DNA of 64,000 nt from Nosema muscidifuracis (taxonomy: Eukaryota; Microsporidia; Nosematidae). Each line of letters starts with the position of its first letter. Positions within the stretch are counted from its first letter, which is position 1. A program made the translations under genes and the position numbers. The stretch is from assembly GCA_028335825.1 (NCBI GenBank), contig JAIOKI010000024.1, positions 124,001 through 188,000 on the forward strand, written 5' to 3'. The notes beneath the pieces were generated by a model that was given only the letters and a program-made list of their open reading frames with translations, was not told where the DNA came from and searched no databases. Shown here piece by piece: positions 10,070 to 20,102 of this stretch.

Positions 10070-12553
10070 ATGACAGAAATAAAAATTGACAATTTGAAAT
10101 TTCAGACTCGACTCGAAAAAATCAAAAGACTGATACCTGACCCTATAGTCATAATTTTAGGAAGCCGTGAGGATTTAGAGCAAGCAAATTTAAACTCTGC
10201 TTTGTTTAATTACTTACTAGGTTACGAGTTCCCAAACACTGTAATTGTACTTGATACTGTTTGTAAAATATTCAGTGCGAAGAAGAAACTTGATATACTT
10301 AGTGATCTCAGTAATGTTGAAACATTTGTTATTGAAAAAGATTTAAGTAATTTATCTGAAATTAGTAGAATCTTATCTAAAATACAAAACTTGCGTGTAG
10401 TTGATAAAAGTAAACTTGGAGGAATGTTTTGTCAAAATATTCTTAAAGATTTAGTTTGTCAAGATGTTTCTAAAGAAATACAACATATGTTTTTATATAA
10501 AGATGATGATGAACTTAGGAATTGTAAAAAGGCTGGTATCGTTATGTCTCATATTATTAAAAATTGTACTGAACTTGCCAAAGATAATTTACTTGATATT
10601 GAAAAATTAGAAGAAATAATTGATAGACCTATTGATGGTATTGATAATAGTTCTATTGAGTACAGTTTTGAACCAGAATTGTCTAAATATTCTTATAGAA
10701 TTGGTATTAGATATAATGGATATTGTGCTGAAGGTGGTCGTACAGTTTTTAGTGATTTAAATATTTTTTATAACGCTCAAAAATTTATTCTTAGTTTAAT
10801 TCGTCCAGGTGATAATTCAAAAATAGTTCATGAAAAAGTTTCTGAATATTTAAGAAATAATGGATTCACTGGTGATGATAATTTTTTGTATACTACTGGT
10901 TTACTTAATGAAGAAGTAAATTTTAAGAATGAATTTAGAATTCTTAATGGATTAGTTTTTGTTTTAAAGTTAAGTAATGGATCTTCTATTTTAAGTAATA
11001 CTTTCTACTTAGATGAAACTCCTGTATTTTTAACACCCAATGATAAATTTGAAGATTTCTTAGATAATAGACCAAGATTTAGAGATAAATCTAGAGAACA
11101 TGAATTAGATATAAGAAGAAAGGAACATCAAAAAGAATTATTAGAAAAATTGATTAGAGATCAATATAACTACTATAAGAATAAAGATAATTCAGAAAAT
11201 AATGAAGATGTTGAAGTTAAACATAAAACATATGCTAAAGAGAGTATGATACCAAGAAAAGGAAAAGTATTTGTAGACTTCAATAATAATGCAGTTTGTA
11301 TTCCTATTAGTGATCATATGATACCAATTCATATAGTAAATATCAAGAATGTTGTTCTTGTTGATGAAACAATGTTAAAATTTAATTTTGAATTTTCTAA
11401 TTTAAAAAATTCTAAATTTTTAAGTAGCATAAAAAGCATAAATATTTCAGAAAGAAATGGAAGAGAAATTTATGATCAAATTCAGGATTTAAAAGCAAGA
11501 TTTAGTGTATCAAGTGATAAGGAAATTATTAAACAGGATAAATTAATTGAAAAGAGTAAGAAAGCTGCTTTAGAAGATATTTATATGAGAACAGATATTA
11601 AGACAGCTATTAAAAAAAGAAAGACTGGAATTTTAGAGTTACATGAAAATGGATTTAGATTTTTAGATGATAAAATTGATATTTTATTTACTAACATTAA
11701 GCATGTTTTTTATGTAAAGGGTAATGTACAGACTAAAACAATTATTCATTTTCACTTAAATAGTCCTATTTTAGTCAATCAGAAGAAGACTAAGAATATT
11801 CAATTTTATCAAGAAGCAAGTTCTAATTTAACTTATAATACTCATAAAAGAGGGGATGAACATATGGAATTTATTATTGAGAAAGAAGAAGAGGATAGAC
11901 AAAAAAGACTTAATTATGCTTTTGAAGATTTTGTTAATAAAATTGAAAATGAAACTTCATTAAAGGTTCAAAGACCTAAAGATGGATTTTATGGTGTACC
12001 TCATAAAGAATCAGTTTTTATTCAAAAGACTCATGAATGTTTAGTAGCTCTTCATGAACAGCCTTTCTTCGTTTTGACTTTAGAAGATATTGAAGTAGTT
12101 AATTTTGAGAGAGTTGTTTATAATGTTAAGACTTCTGATGTTGTATTTATATTTAAAGATAAGACTATTGCTAAGATATTATCTATTGAATCATCATATA
12201 TGAATAAGTTTAAAGATTATCTTGATTCTAATAATATTGTCTTTATGGAGACTATTTTCAATATCCAATGGAAGAATGTTTTAAAGAAGATTCTTGAAGA
12301 TCCAATTTCTTTTTATGCTACTGGTGGATGGACTGAGTTATTAATTGATGATAACGAAAGTGAAGAAGAGGAGGAAGAAGAAGAAGAAGAAGAGAGTAGC
12401 ATTTCTTCTGAATCTGAAGAGAGCTCAGATATGTCTACTGTAAGTACTGATATTAGTGATGAAGAAGAATCAAGTTATGAAGAAAGTGATGATGAAGAAT
12501 TTAGTAGTGAAGAAGACAGTAGTGATGATGGAAGAAAAAAGAGAAGAAGATAA
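10070..12553 (+). CDS. SPT16: FACT histone chaperone subunit Spt16
   Basis: Spt16 with Pob3 forms FACT, which loosens and rebuilds nucleosomes ahead of polymerases in the nucleus. The 827-residue protein starts with the Spt16 N-lobe and an inactive aminopeptidase-like fold (about 1-330, with features such as YRIGIRYNGYCAEGGRTVFS). A charged linker follows (about 340-400), then the dimerisation and tandem-PH middle region (about 400-750, including RKGKVFVDFNNNAVCIPI), and finally a very acidic tail from about 760 with a run of Glu and many Ser. It ends in a basic GRKKRRR, a possible nuclear signal. It is shorter than yeast Spt16 (1,035) but keeps every domain. The CCT motif lies just before the ATG. 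Confidence 0.92.
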   Translation: MTEIKIDNLKFQTRLEKIKRLIPDPIVIILGSREDLEQANLNSALFNYLLGYEFPNTVIVLDTVCKIFSAKKKLDILSDLSNVETFVIEKDLSNLSEISRILSKIQNLRVVDKSKLGGMFCQNILKDLVCQDVSKEIQHMFLYKDDDELRNCKKAGIVMSHIIKNCTELAKDNLLDIEKLEEIIDRPIDGIDNSSIEYSFEPELSKYSYRIGIRYNGYCAEGGRTVFSDLNIFYNAQKFILSLIRPGDNSKIVHEKVSEYLRNNGFTGDDNFLYTTGLLNEEVNFKNEFRILNGLVFVLKLSNGSSILSNTFYLDETPVFLTPNDKFEDFLDNRPRFRDKSREHELDIRRKEHQKELLEKLIRDQYNYYKNKDNSENNEDVEVKHKTYAKESMIPRKGKVFVDFNNNAVCIPISDHMIPIHIVNIKNVVLVDETMLKFNFEFSNLKNSKFLSSIKSINISERNGREIYDQIQDLKARFSVSSDKEIIKQDKLIEKSKKAALEDIYMRTDIKTAIKKRKTGILELHENGFRFLDDKIDILFTNIKHVFYVKGNVQTKTIIHFHLNSPILVNQKKTKNIQFYQEASSNLTYNTHKRGDEHMEFIIEKEEEDRQKRLNYAFEDFVNKIENETSLKVQRPKDGFYGVPHKESVFIQKTHECLVALHEQPFFVLTLEDIEVVNFERVVYNVKTSDVVFIFKDKTIAKILSIESSYMNKFKDYLDSNNIVFMETIFNIQWKNVLKKILEDPISFYATGGWTELLIDDNESEEEEEEEEEEESSISSESEESSDMSTVSTDISDEEESSYEESDDEEFSSEEDSSDDGRKKRRR

Positions 12554-13072
12554 ATTAAATTATTTTTATGAGTTTATAGTTACTCTATTTAAAATATCTC
12601 AATAATATTATTTTAATCAGTTTAGAGTTACTGTATTAAAATACTAAGTATGATTTAAACTATTTTTATGAGAAACTAGACAAGCTTAATTGTTCTTAAA
12701 AAGAGAATGTACTTGTATATTAGAAATTAAAAAATAAATAAAAGCTAATTATAAACTTTTTCATATTCTGATTTTTTATATTTATCTATTCATCTGTTCT
12801 GAATTGATTTTTTTTTTAAATGCTCTGAATTTATATAATCATCTGTTCTAAATTGATTTTTTCTTAAATGCTCTGAATTTATTTTTTTAAATGTTCTAAA
12901 TTTATTTTATTCATAAATGTTCAGAATTTATATAATCATCTGTTCTGAATTTATTTTTTTGTCATTACATTATTTAAATATAATTTAAAAAAATTAAGCT
13001 CAAATAGAATAAATTATATTTCTAAAATAAGAACAATGAAGTTTGTAAAAATAAAAATCACTCATTTTTAAT
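12554..13072. repeat. Spacer with degenerate 'tgttctgaatttatt' repeats
   Basis: Between convergent SPT16 and the ABCG gene, about seven copies of a 20-40-bp unit containing 'tgttctgaattta' or 'tgctctgaattta', some with 'tataatcatc', lie at about 12,765-12,965. No ORF or RNA gene is visible. Confidence 0.6.
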
Positions 13073-14824
13073 TTAAACTTCTTCTGATTTATTCTTTTCT
13101 AAATTAATATTACTCCTAGTTACATATTGTAAAGCTAAACATCCAAATACAATCCAAGATAGAGTATACAACCAAATAAGAAGTATGCACCACCACATCC
13201 CTAATATCTGAGTATCATTCTGGTATATAAAATCCTCACCTGGTATTAATTTATTACCATCCTTGCTATAAAAAAATACACCTTCAAACTGGTTCTGTAA
13301 AATAGCTGTATACGCATAATAAACAGGAGAAATATAAATAATCCACCTTAACCAGACAGGTATAGTAGCTGTACTACCAAAAGCACCACTGTAAACAACA
13401 AATAGAAGAATAAATGTTGATCCAATAATTTGTGCAATATTCTGTGAAGGTGATATTGTACTTATAGTAAGTCCAAATGATATAGAGAAAATTATTAGAG
13501 ATACTACAATTAAACAACAAATAAAAAAACGACCAGCATTCGGATTAAGTCCAATAATCCAGTACAACGATATAAAATACGTCATCTCATATACTATATT
13601 AAATGGTATTTCTGATATAAATTTTGATAAGAAGGATGTGTATCCACTGTACATACCAGAACGTCTCTCACGAATTATCACTCGTTTTTCTTGAGGAAAT
13701 ACGTTAAAAATTGGACCACATATACCGAATAAATTATTTAGAACAAGAAAATTGAATGAACCTTTTCTACTTCCAACGTCATTAACTGAATAACCCATTC
13801 GTAAATATGCTAGACCGAATATCAAAATGAAAACTACTTTTTGTAAAATTTTTATACAAAGATAAGTTCTTTTTCTAAAATATTCAGTTATATTTCTTCT
13901 TAGTAGTATACAAAAAACAGCCCTATTTTTGTTAGATTTTTCAGGTTTAATTTCATTAAATATTTTTGGTTCGTGTCTTTTCTCTCGAGACTTCCATTTC
14001 TTCTTTATATCATTAATCTTACTCATACTTCTATTTATAGATTCATCATTACGTGTATCTAATGATATAGCATCCAGAAAGAAGTCGGTTGGATTTGTAT
14101 TTGGAGGTAGATTGTATCCACAATCTCCAAAAAAATTAGTACAATCATCAAAAGGTCCTTCATATATCATTCCACCTTGTGATAACAAAATAACTCTAGA
14201 GAAATATTCTATCTGTTGGTATGATGGTTGATGTATAGTAACAAGTATAGTTTTTCCAAATGTAGTAAGTTTTTTTAGAAGTTCTAAAATATTTATAGCA
14301 TTGAACGAATCTAATCCACTAGTCGGTTCATCCAAAAATATAATAGGAGGATTACCTAGAAGTTCAACTCCTATAGATAATCTTTTCTTCTCCCCTCCAC
14401 TCAGTTTACAAACAAGATTATCTTTTAATTTAATTAACCCAAGTATATTCATTATATCATTGATATTACGTGTATCAGAAGATCCTTTGACTATATTACA
14501 AAAATTTAATGTCTCGTATACTGTCTGATTTTCGTACCCATAAAAATCTTGTTCAACGTATCCCATTATTTTAGGCCAATCATTTTCATTTCGTAAGTTG
14601 GAATTTAATAAAATTTCTCCTGTAAGATACATATTAGAAGGTAACCTGCCAGCAAGTGCATTTAATAAAGTTGTTTTTCCAGCTCCACTTGGACCCATTA
14701 AAGCTGTCATCGATGATGGTCCAACAGAACCATTTATATTAGTGAGAAGATGTTTTGTAGGATTTGTTGATTTTAAATTAAGATTTCTCCATATTAATTC
14801 ATTTTCTTTTGTATGAAAATCCAT
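13073..14824 (-). CDS. ABCG-type half transporter
   Basis: This is an ABC exporter subunit of the White/ABCG type, with the nucleotide-binding domain first and the membrane domain second; two copies must pair. In the 583-residue protein the Walker A is GPSGAGKT at 44-51, the signature LSGGE at 141-145, the Walker B IIFLDEP at 161-167 followed by TSGLDS, and the switch His is H198. The second half has about six hydrophobic helices from about 325 to 565, with the ABCG-typical GSRKGSFNFLVLNN and SPVYYAYTAILQNQF regions. It probably moves lipids or small molecules across a parasite membrane; the substrate cannot be read from sequence. AACCCT lies directly before the ATG. Microsporidia keep several ABCG genes, so an exact ortholog is not assigned. 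Confidence 0.93.
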   Translation of the reverse strand: MDFHTKENELIWRNLNLKSTNPTKHLLTNINGSVGPSSMTALMGPSGAGKTTLLNALAGRLPSNMYLTGEILLNSNLRNENDWPKIMGYVEQDFYGYENQTVYETLNFCNIVKGSSDTRNINDIMNILGLIKLKDNLVCKLSGGEKKRLSIGVELLGNPPIIFLDEPTSGLDSFNAINILELLKKLTTFGKTILVTIHQPSYQQIEYFSRVILLSQGGMIYEGPFDDCTNFFGDCGYNLPPNTNPTDFFLDAISLDTRNDESINRSMSKINDIKKKWKSREKRHEPKIFNEIKPEKSNKNRAVFCILLRRNITEYFRKRTYLCIKILQKVVFILIFGLAYLRMGYSVNDVGSRKGSFNFLVLNNLFGICGPIFNVFPQEKRVIIRERRSGMYSGYTSFLSKFISEIPFNIVYEMTYFISLYWIIGLNPNAGRFFICCLIVVSLIIFSISFGLTISTISPSQNIAQIIGSTFILLFVVYSGAFGSTATIPVWLRWIIYISPVYYAYTAILQNQFEGVFFYSKDGNKLIPGEDFIYQNDTQILGMWWCILLIWLYTLSWIVFGCLALQYVTRSNINLEKNKSEEV

Positions 14825-15401
14825 AGGGTTAATTTTCTTATATTATTAAAGAAACAATTAATTTATCAGCATAATTGTTTATTAAAGTATTTTTTTATAA
14901 AAAAAGGTATTAATCAAATATTTTACATTATTATTTATATGTGATATATTATTAGTCACATGTTTAATTTTTCTAATTCAAGTCTAACTTTTATGTATAT
15001 TTGAAAATGGTATGACTTTAGTTTATATGTATAATTAAAAATAATATGATTTTAGTTTATATGTATATTTGAAAATAATATGATTTAAGTTTATTGTATA
15101 TTTAAAAATAATTCAGCCATAACTTTTTTCTACAATTTACAAATATAATAATCAAATTTTATATCTATGACTTAAAAAATATAATAATCAAAATTTATAT
15201 CTATAACTTACAAATATTTTATTTTATATCTATAACTTACAAATATTTTATTTTATATCTATAACTTACAAATATTTTATTTTATATCTATAACTTACAA
15301 ATATTTTATTTTATATCTACAATTTATAAATATTTTTAAATGTAGCTAAATTAATTAAAATTAAAAAGACTACCATCTTGGTATTATAAAAAAACAATTT
15401 A
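14825..15401. repeat. Spacer with 29-bp tandem repeat
   Basis: At about 15,182-15,335 the unit 'tatctataacttacaaat' plus 'attttatttta' is repeated about five times almost without change; the outer copies are degenerate. From 14,985 to 15,110 a second unit, 'tttatatgtatatttgaaaa', recurs three or four times. No gene is seen. Confidence 0.75.
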
Positions 15402-15644
15402 TTAATTTTCATTCAGATGTAACAAAGAAGGATCAACATTAACTGTTCTTATACTAGTACCTCTCAAATAACATTCTTTAAAGAATACAGAAGATCCATC
15501 ACTCTCTTCCATGTTCATATTAACCAAATGGCAGTTCATAAATAAATCACATTTTCTGAGATATCCTCTTCCTTTTGATCCATTTTTTAACTCAAAATTT
15601 ATATATTTGTTCTTACTTAATCTTACTAGAGTGAGGGGATACAT
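15402..15644 (-). CDS. LSM4: U6 snRNA-associated Sm-like protein LSm4
   Basis: LSm4 is one of seven LSm proteins forming a ring that binds the 3' end of U6 snRNA (LSm2-8) or drives mRNA decay (LSm1-7). The 80-residue protein is just an Sm fold: Sm1 with ELKNGSKGRGYLRKCDLFMNCHL and Sm2 with ECYLRGTSI. The opening MYPLTLVRL and the E-C-Y-x-R-G pattern are of LSm4 type. It lacks the Gly-rich or Asn-rich tail of fungal LSm4. It lies 7 bp after the LSM2-like gene on the same strand. The CCCC start motif fills this gap, so the upstream TGA runs into it (TGACCCCTTTATG). Confidence 0.88.
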   Translation of the reverse strand: MYPLTLVRLSKNKYINFELKNGSKGRGYLRKCDLFMNCHLVNMNMEESDGSSVFFKECYLRGTSIRTVNVDPSLLHLNEN

Positions 15645-15651
15645 AAAGGGG

Positions 15652-15861
15652 TCATTTTGAAATATAATCTATAACAGATCCTCTGACAAATAATGTTTTT
15701 ATATTAACTTTTATATCTGTTATATATTCAGCATCTGATAATATTGCATTTAAGTATCCATCTATTGATACTAGAGTACCAGTTATCTTAGTAGAATCAT
15801 TTTGTTTTATACATATTTTTTTACCTATAAAATCTGAAAAAAGATTGAATTCATTTTCCAT
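15652..15861 (-). CDS. LSM2: Sm-like protein, probably LSm2
   Basis: The 69-residue protein is a bare Sm fold: a short helix (about 5-12), Sm1 with the GTLVSIDGYLNAIL segment, and Sm2 with LFVRGSVIDYI. The FVRGSV wording matches LSm2 (FIRGSVVRYV) better than LSm6 or SmF, but it lacks the usual extra residues of LSm2 at both ends, so the paralog call is less sure than the family call. It would act with LSm4, encoded 7 bp downstream, in the U6-binding or decay ring. ACCC stands 6 bp before the ATG. The tight pair suggests a shared transcript. Confidence 0.75.
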   Translation of the reverse strand: MENEFNLFSDFIGKKICIKQNDSTKITGTLVSIDGYLNAILSDAEYITDIKVNIKTLFVRGSVIDYISK

Positions 15862-16186
15862 TTAAGGGTATAAAAACAAGAAGAGTGAAAAAGAAATAAA
15901 TAATTTTAACAAAAAAAAATTCTTTGTAACAGCCTTTTAAAATATGTTAAATATAAAATAAATTTTTTTTTAAATAAATAATTTTAACAAAAAAATTCTT
16001 TTTGAACAGCCTTTTTAAATTTGTTAAATACAAAATAAATTTTTTTAAATAAATAATTTTTAACAAAAAAATATCTTTGTAACAGCTTTTTAAAATATGT
16101 TAAATACAAAATAAATTTTTTTAATAAATAATTTTAACAAAAAAAATTCTTTTTGAACAGCCTTTTAAAATATAAAATAAATTTTT
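15862..16186. repeat. About 75-bp tandem repeat, four copies alternating in type
   Basis: From about 15,893 to 16,185, four units begin 'aaataaataattttaacaaa' and end 'aaaataaattttttt'. Units 1 and 3 carry 'ctttgtaacagc' while units 2 and 4 carry 'ctttttgaacagcc', so the array looks like a duplicated dimer (A-B-A-B). The last unit is shortened. It lies between LSM2 start and VMA5 stop. Confidence 0.75.
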
Positions 16187-17197
16187 TTATTCTTTATCAT
16201 TTACTTCTATCACTGTATGTGCATAATTGGTCTCAAATTGATCATCTCCATCATTTCCTTCATCACTATCTTCAACTACTCTATCACTCTTCCAATTCTC
16301 ACAAATCTTCTTAAATTTATGAAATAATTTATCTCCAGTACAAACAAAAAATGCATAATCTTTAGGAAGTCCATATCTACAAAAAGATTCAACAAATAAT
16401 TTCATTAATTTAATATGTACTAGAATTCTATACAATTCTATATAATGAGTATCTACAAACACATCCAAAGAATCTTTTTTATCATCAATCTCTTTTATTT
16501 TCTTTTCTACACTACCTTCTTCAATCTTATGTACATTCTTAATTATAAAATTATTTGTAGAACATTCTTTTTTAAATGTTTTAACATCTGTTTTTAAAAT
16601 AAGTAATTTACTCAATACATAAACATCATCTTCATGTATTCTTTCTAATGTCTCTATAGAAGAAATATCAGATTTATTTATAAAATCTACGAAATTATCC
16701 CAACATTCCTTATTAACTACTACATAAACATCTTCAAGAAATTCGTAATATTTAGTATCAACCATATAAGAAATATCTCTTTCTGCTAAAGTACCTTGTG
16801 TCTTCCTAAAAAAATCATCGTACTCTCTTTTGTTACTATGATGTTCATCTTTTCTTTCTGAATAAATAGTCTTTATATGTTTAAGATCATCTTGTACCAT
16901 TTTTATACAATCATCTATATTAGTACTCCCATATTTCTCAGTATCCCAATCCATAAATTTTTGATTGAATTCTAAAAGATATTTTTTTTTATTGGTGAAC
17001 TGCTTTACTAAATCTGTACATTCTTTTTCCATTTTAGTAAGCATATCATCGTATGAACTACATGATGATAAACATAGATTACTAAATTTTGGGATATTTA
17101 GAGTAAGGATTTTTATATTATTATCTGATACTATCTTAGTAATTTCGTCTTGAAGATCTATATTTTGTTCTAGTGGTAGGCCTATAAATAAATACAT
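16187..17197 (-). CDS. VMA5: V-type ATPase subunit C (Vma5)
   Basis: Subunit C is the elongated clamp between the V1 motor and the Vo membrane ring; its release switches the proton pump off. The 336-residue protein opens with the family's MYLFIGLPLE, has a long helical middle (about 60-150, with the YLLEFNQKFMDWDTEKYG segment) and the typical VYVVVNKECWDNFVDFI block near 170-190, then LLILKTDVKTFKKECSTNNFIIKNV. It ends in an acidic tail. It is shorter than the roughly 390 residues of yeast. CCCC lies 5 bp before the ATG. The pump would acidify endomembrane compartments of the parasite. Confidence 0.85.
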   Translation of the reverse strand: MYLFIGLPLEQNIDLQDEITKIVSDNNIKILTLNIPKFSNLCLSSCSSYDDMLTKMEKECTDLVKQFTNKKKYLLEFNQKFMDWDTEKYGSTNIDDCIKMVQDDLKHIKTIYSERKDEHHSNKREYDDFFRKTQGTLAERDISYMVDTKYYEFLEDVYVVVNKECWDNFVDFINKSDISSIETLERIHEDDVYVLSKLLILKTDVKTFKKECSTNNFIIKNVHKIEEGSVEKKIKEIDDKKDSLDVFVDTHYIELYRILVHIKLMKLFVESFCRYGLPKDYAFFVCTGDKLFHKFKKICENWKSDRVVEDSDEGNDGDDQFETNYAHTVIEVNDKE

Positions 17198-17605
17198 AAA
17201 AAGGGGTTTATGTTATTATAAAAAAGAAATATGAAACAAAATAATAATTTATGTAACAGAATTAGAAAAAGTGTAAAAAAATTAAGCATAGAAAATTCAA
17301 TAATAATTTTTAACATTGAATTTAAGCATAGAAAATTATTATTGAATTTTAGCATTAATTTTTTAGCATTGAATTTTTAACATTAATTTTTTAACATTGA
17401 ATTTTTATCATCAAATTTAAGCATAGAAAATTATTATTTAATTTTTAGCATTAATTTTTTAACATTGAATTTTTAACAATAAAATATAAATATAGAATTT
17501 TGTAGCATAAATTATCAAAAAATATATTCAAGCATAAGAGATAAAAATAATATTGAAAAATAATTATACTAATAAGATGAGTTCCCTCTTATTTTTACCC
17601 CTATT
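17198..17605. repeat. Spacer with 'agcattgaatttttaacatt' repeats
   Basis: About eight loose copies of 'gaatttttaacattaattt' or 'agcatagaaaattattattg' fill 17,280-17,500, between the divergent VMA5 and the unknown 751-codon gene. The start motif of the right-hand gene (ACCCC) is at 17,598. No RNA gene is recognised. Confidence 0.65.
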
Positions 17606-19861
17606 ATGTCCACAAACAAGTCTTTAAATATATCTCACCAAGACATCCTTTCACTTATCCCTAAAAGTACCCCATCTTTTTCCTTAATAGTATCTCTCCT
17701 CAATACTGACACCACACTTTATGAAATTCTTAACTACAATCCCATTATAATAAGCACTCTAATTGAGAATATACCAAATACACTAAACATATTACATGAT
17801 ATGATAAGTAAAGGTGTATATTTTACATCAGATCATAAAAATATTCTAAGAATGGTACTTACTAAACATAAATTAGTACCAGATTATTATTTAATTAAGA
17901 TGTCTTTATATATCTGTGAAGATGATCTTTTATTTATAAAGAATGTTTTAAATAAGATTGACAAGAATGAAAAATATTCTGTTATTGGTATGGAAATACT
18001 TTCTAGAAATATTGAAAAAAACCCATCTTTAATTGAATATTTAATATCATGTAAACATTCTCTATTGATGGATGTACTAAATTTAATTATAGATATTAAT
18101 ATTGATATATTATATTCATATAGATATTTAATATATGAACATGTATCAGATACATCATTCTATATTAGAATGAGTAATTATAAAATATTTAATGATGATC
18201 TACTTTTAATTATAGATAAAGTAGATAATAAAGAAGAATATCTTCTTAATATTGATATTAATATTTTTAGTAAGATTTGTGATATATTTAATATAGAATT
18301 AATTAAGAAATATAATATAATTAATAGTGATGTATTACTTAGAATATTTAAAAAGAGTAAAAATAAGAAGAATATTATTGATTATATATATAATATAAAA
18401 GATAAAGTAAAGATTAAACTTATATTGACTGTTATATATTATCAGATGAGAAGAGGAAAATTAGAAGGATATAAATATAAAAAAAGATATCTTAATATAG
18501 TAATGAAGAAGGTGAATGATATTAATAGCATAGATTATATTAATAGAATGTATGAAGGAGATAGCATATGTGATATTCATAGAATAGATGATATTAAGAG
18601 AAATGATATTAATAGTATGTATAAAGGAAATAGAATATGTGATATTCATAGAATAGATGATATTAATAAAATGTATAAAAACAATAATAAAATATGTGAT
18701 ATTAATAGTATGTATAAAAACAATAATAAAATAGATGATATCAATAAAATGTATAAAAATATAAATAGAATAAATTATATTAATACCAGCTTTAAAAATA
18801 TAATAAAAGAATATGATCACACTTATAAAGAGATTGATATAGGAAATATTTTACTTAAAAGATATTTCTTATATGGTACTAAAGAAGGAATTTTAGACTT
18901 CCTTAATAGAAATATACAAGATAATTTTCTTAATCAATACATCCTTCAATTTATAAGATATACAAAATATGAATATAGTGAATATCTTCTAAAATGTAAG
19001 AATATTAAAAAAGAAGATTTAATAAATGAAAATATAGCTAAAAGAATAATTAATAATATAAAAGAATATACAGAAAAATATTATGATATGATACTTTACT
19101 GTATTTATAAAAAATATAACATACATAAAGAATTATCAAATTTAATTAACAGAAATAATGAATATTTTGATATATTAAAATGTATCAGTAAAGATTTTAT
19201 AATAAAGAAATATATTAATAGTTCTGAAATAATAATAAGAAGACTTTTTTCAGAAATATTTACTGAAGATTGTAAAGATAAAAATGTAGATCTTTTTATT
19301 CTAAATATTATGAATAGAGAAGGTCCTTCAGATTACTTAATAGATATAATGAAGAGATATGTAAGTAATACACAATATTTATCATATTATATAGACATCT
19401 GTATTAAATATAAAAGACCATTGTATGATATAATGAAATATATAAAAAATAAGAAGGATTATAAAAGAATTATCAGGATGATGTATAATAACATTAATAA
19501 TACAAGATTACTTAAAGAATATATTAGAGATATTAAAGATGAAGATGATGATTATTACAAAGTACTATACAAGAATTTAGAAAAGAATCTTAAGATCTGT
19601 TATGAGATTTTAATTAAGAAAGAAGGAATGATTTCAAATTTATTGAGATTTAATAAGATAGTAAATATTACTAAAAATATATTAAGAGGAATTAAATATA
19701 AAATGGATTATGAAGATGTTTATTGTGTATTAGAAATATTAATAGAATATCAAAGTAAAGATGTTATAAGAAGTGTGGTAAGAGATATTATAGAATGTAT
19801 AGGAGTAGATGAAAGACTTAATGAATATATAAAAGAAGTCTTATTGATTTATATTTCGTAG
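17606..19861 (+). CDS. Large Asn/Ile/Lys-rich protein, unknown function
   Basis: I do not recognise this 751-residue protein. ACCCC four bp before the ATG and a long clean frame support it as a real gene. No signal peptide or membrane segment is evident. Most of it looks helical, with repeated hydrophobic Ile/Leu/Tyr spacing as in HEAT- or nucleoporin-like scaffolds, but no motif confirms that. Residues about 310-395 are a repeat region: units of about 17-20 residues with cores such as ICDIHRIDDI, DINSMYK and DINKMYKNNNK, reflecting near-identical DNA repeats at 18,520-18,790. The first 60 residues have more ordinary composition and may be the best handle for a search. The high Asn/Ile/Lys content partly mirrors AT bias. 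Confidence 0.7.
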   Translation: MSTNKSLNISHQDILSLIPKSTPSFSLIVSLLNTDTTLYEILNYNPIIISTLIENIPNTLNILHDMISKGVYFTSDHKNILRMVLTKHKLVPDYYLIKMSLYICEDDLLFIKNVLNKIDKNEKYSVIGMEILSRNIEKNPSLIEYLISCKHSLLMDVLNLIIDINIDILYSYRYLIYEHVSDTSFYIRMSNYKIFNDDLLLIIDKVDNKEEYLLNIDINIFSKICDIFNIELIKKYNIINSDVLLRIFKKSKNKKNIIDYIYNIKDKVKIKLILTVIYYQMRRGKLEGYKYKKRYLNIVMKKVNDINSIDYINRMYEGDSICDIHRIDDIKRNDINSMYKGNRICDIHRIDDINKMYKNNNKICDINSMYKNNNKIDDINKMYKNINRINYINTSFKNIIKEYDHTYKEIDIGNILLKRYFLYGTKEGILDFLNRNIQDNFLNQYILQFIRYTKYEYSEYLLKCKNIKKEDLINENIAKRIINNIKEYTEKYYDMILYCIYKKYNIHKELSNLINRNNEYFDILKCISKDFIIKKYINSSEIIIRRLFSEIFTEDCKDKNVDLFILNIMNREGPSDYLIDIMKRYVSNTQYLSYYIDICIKYKRPLYDIMKYIKNKKDYKRIIRMMYNNINNTRLLKEYIRDIKDEDDDYYKVLYKNLEKNLKICYEILIKKEGMISNLLRFNKIVNITKNILRGIKYKMDYEDVYCVLEILIEYQSKDVIRSVVRDIIECIGVDERLNEYIKEVLLIYIS

Positions 19862-20102
19862 GAATTCATTAATTAATTAACTCATGTACGAATTTATTAT
19901 TTTTCGTACGGATTCATTCATTTTCGTAGGAATTCATTAATTAACTCTTGTACAAATTGATTATTTTTCGTACGAATTTATTCATTTTCGTATGTAATTT
20001 ATAAATTAACTTTTCGTACGAATTCATTCATTTTCAAAAGAATACAATAAAAACTCCTGTACGAATATATTATTTTCTTATAGGAATTTTAAGACAATAA
20101 AT
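19862..20102. repeat. Repeat with 'cgtacgaattcattcattt' cores
   Basis: Seven or so copies of a 20-40-bp unit built around 'tcgtacgaattcattcattt' and 'ttaattaactc' fill the gap between two convergent genes. The units contain the short palindromes cgtacg and gaattc. The spacer carries the 3' ends of both transcripts. Confidence 0.7.

Noticed and set aside
13929-14816. Three plus-strand frames opposite the ABCG gene
   Set aside because: Shadows of the ATP-binding domain on the other strand.
18461-18820. 119-codon Ile-rich minus-strand frame
   Set aside because: Antisense shadow of the repeat region in the 751-codon gene.
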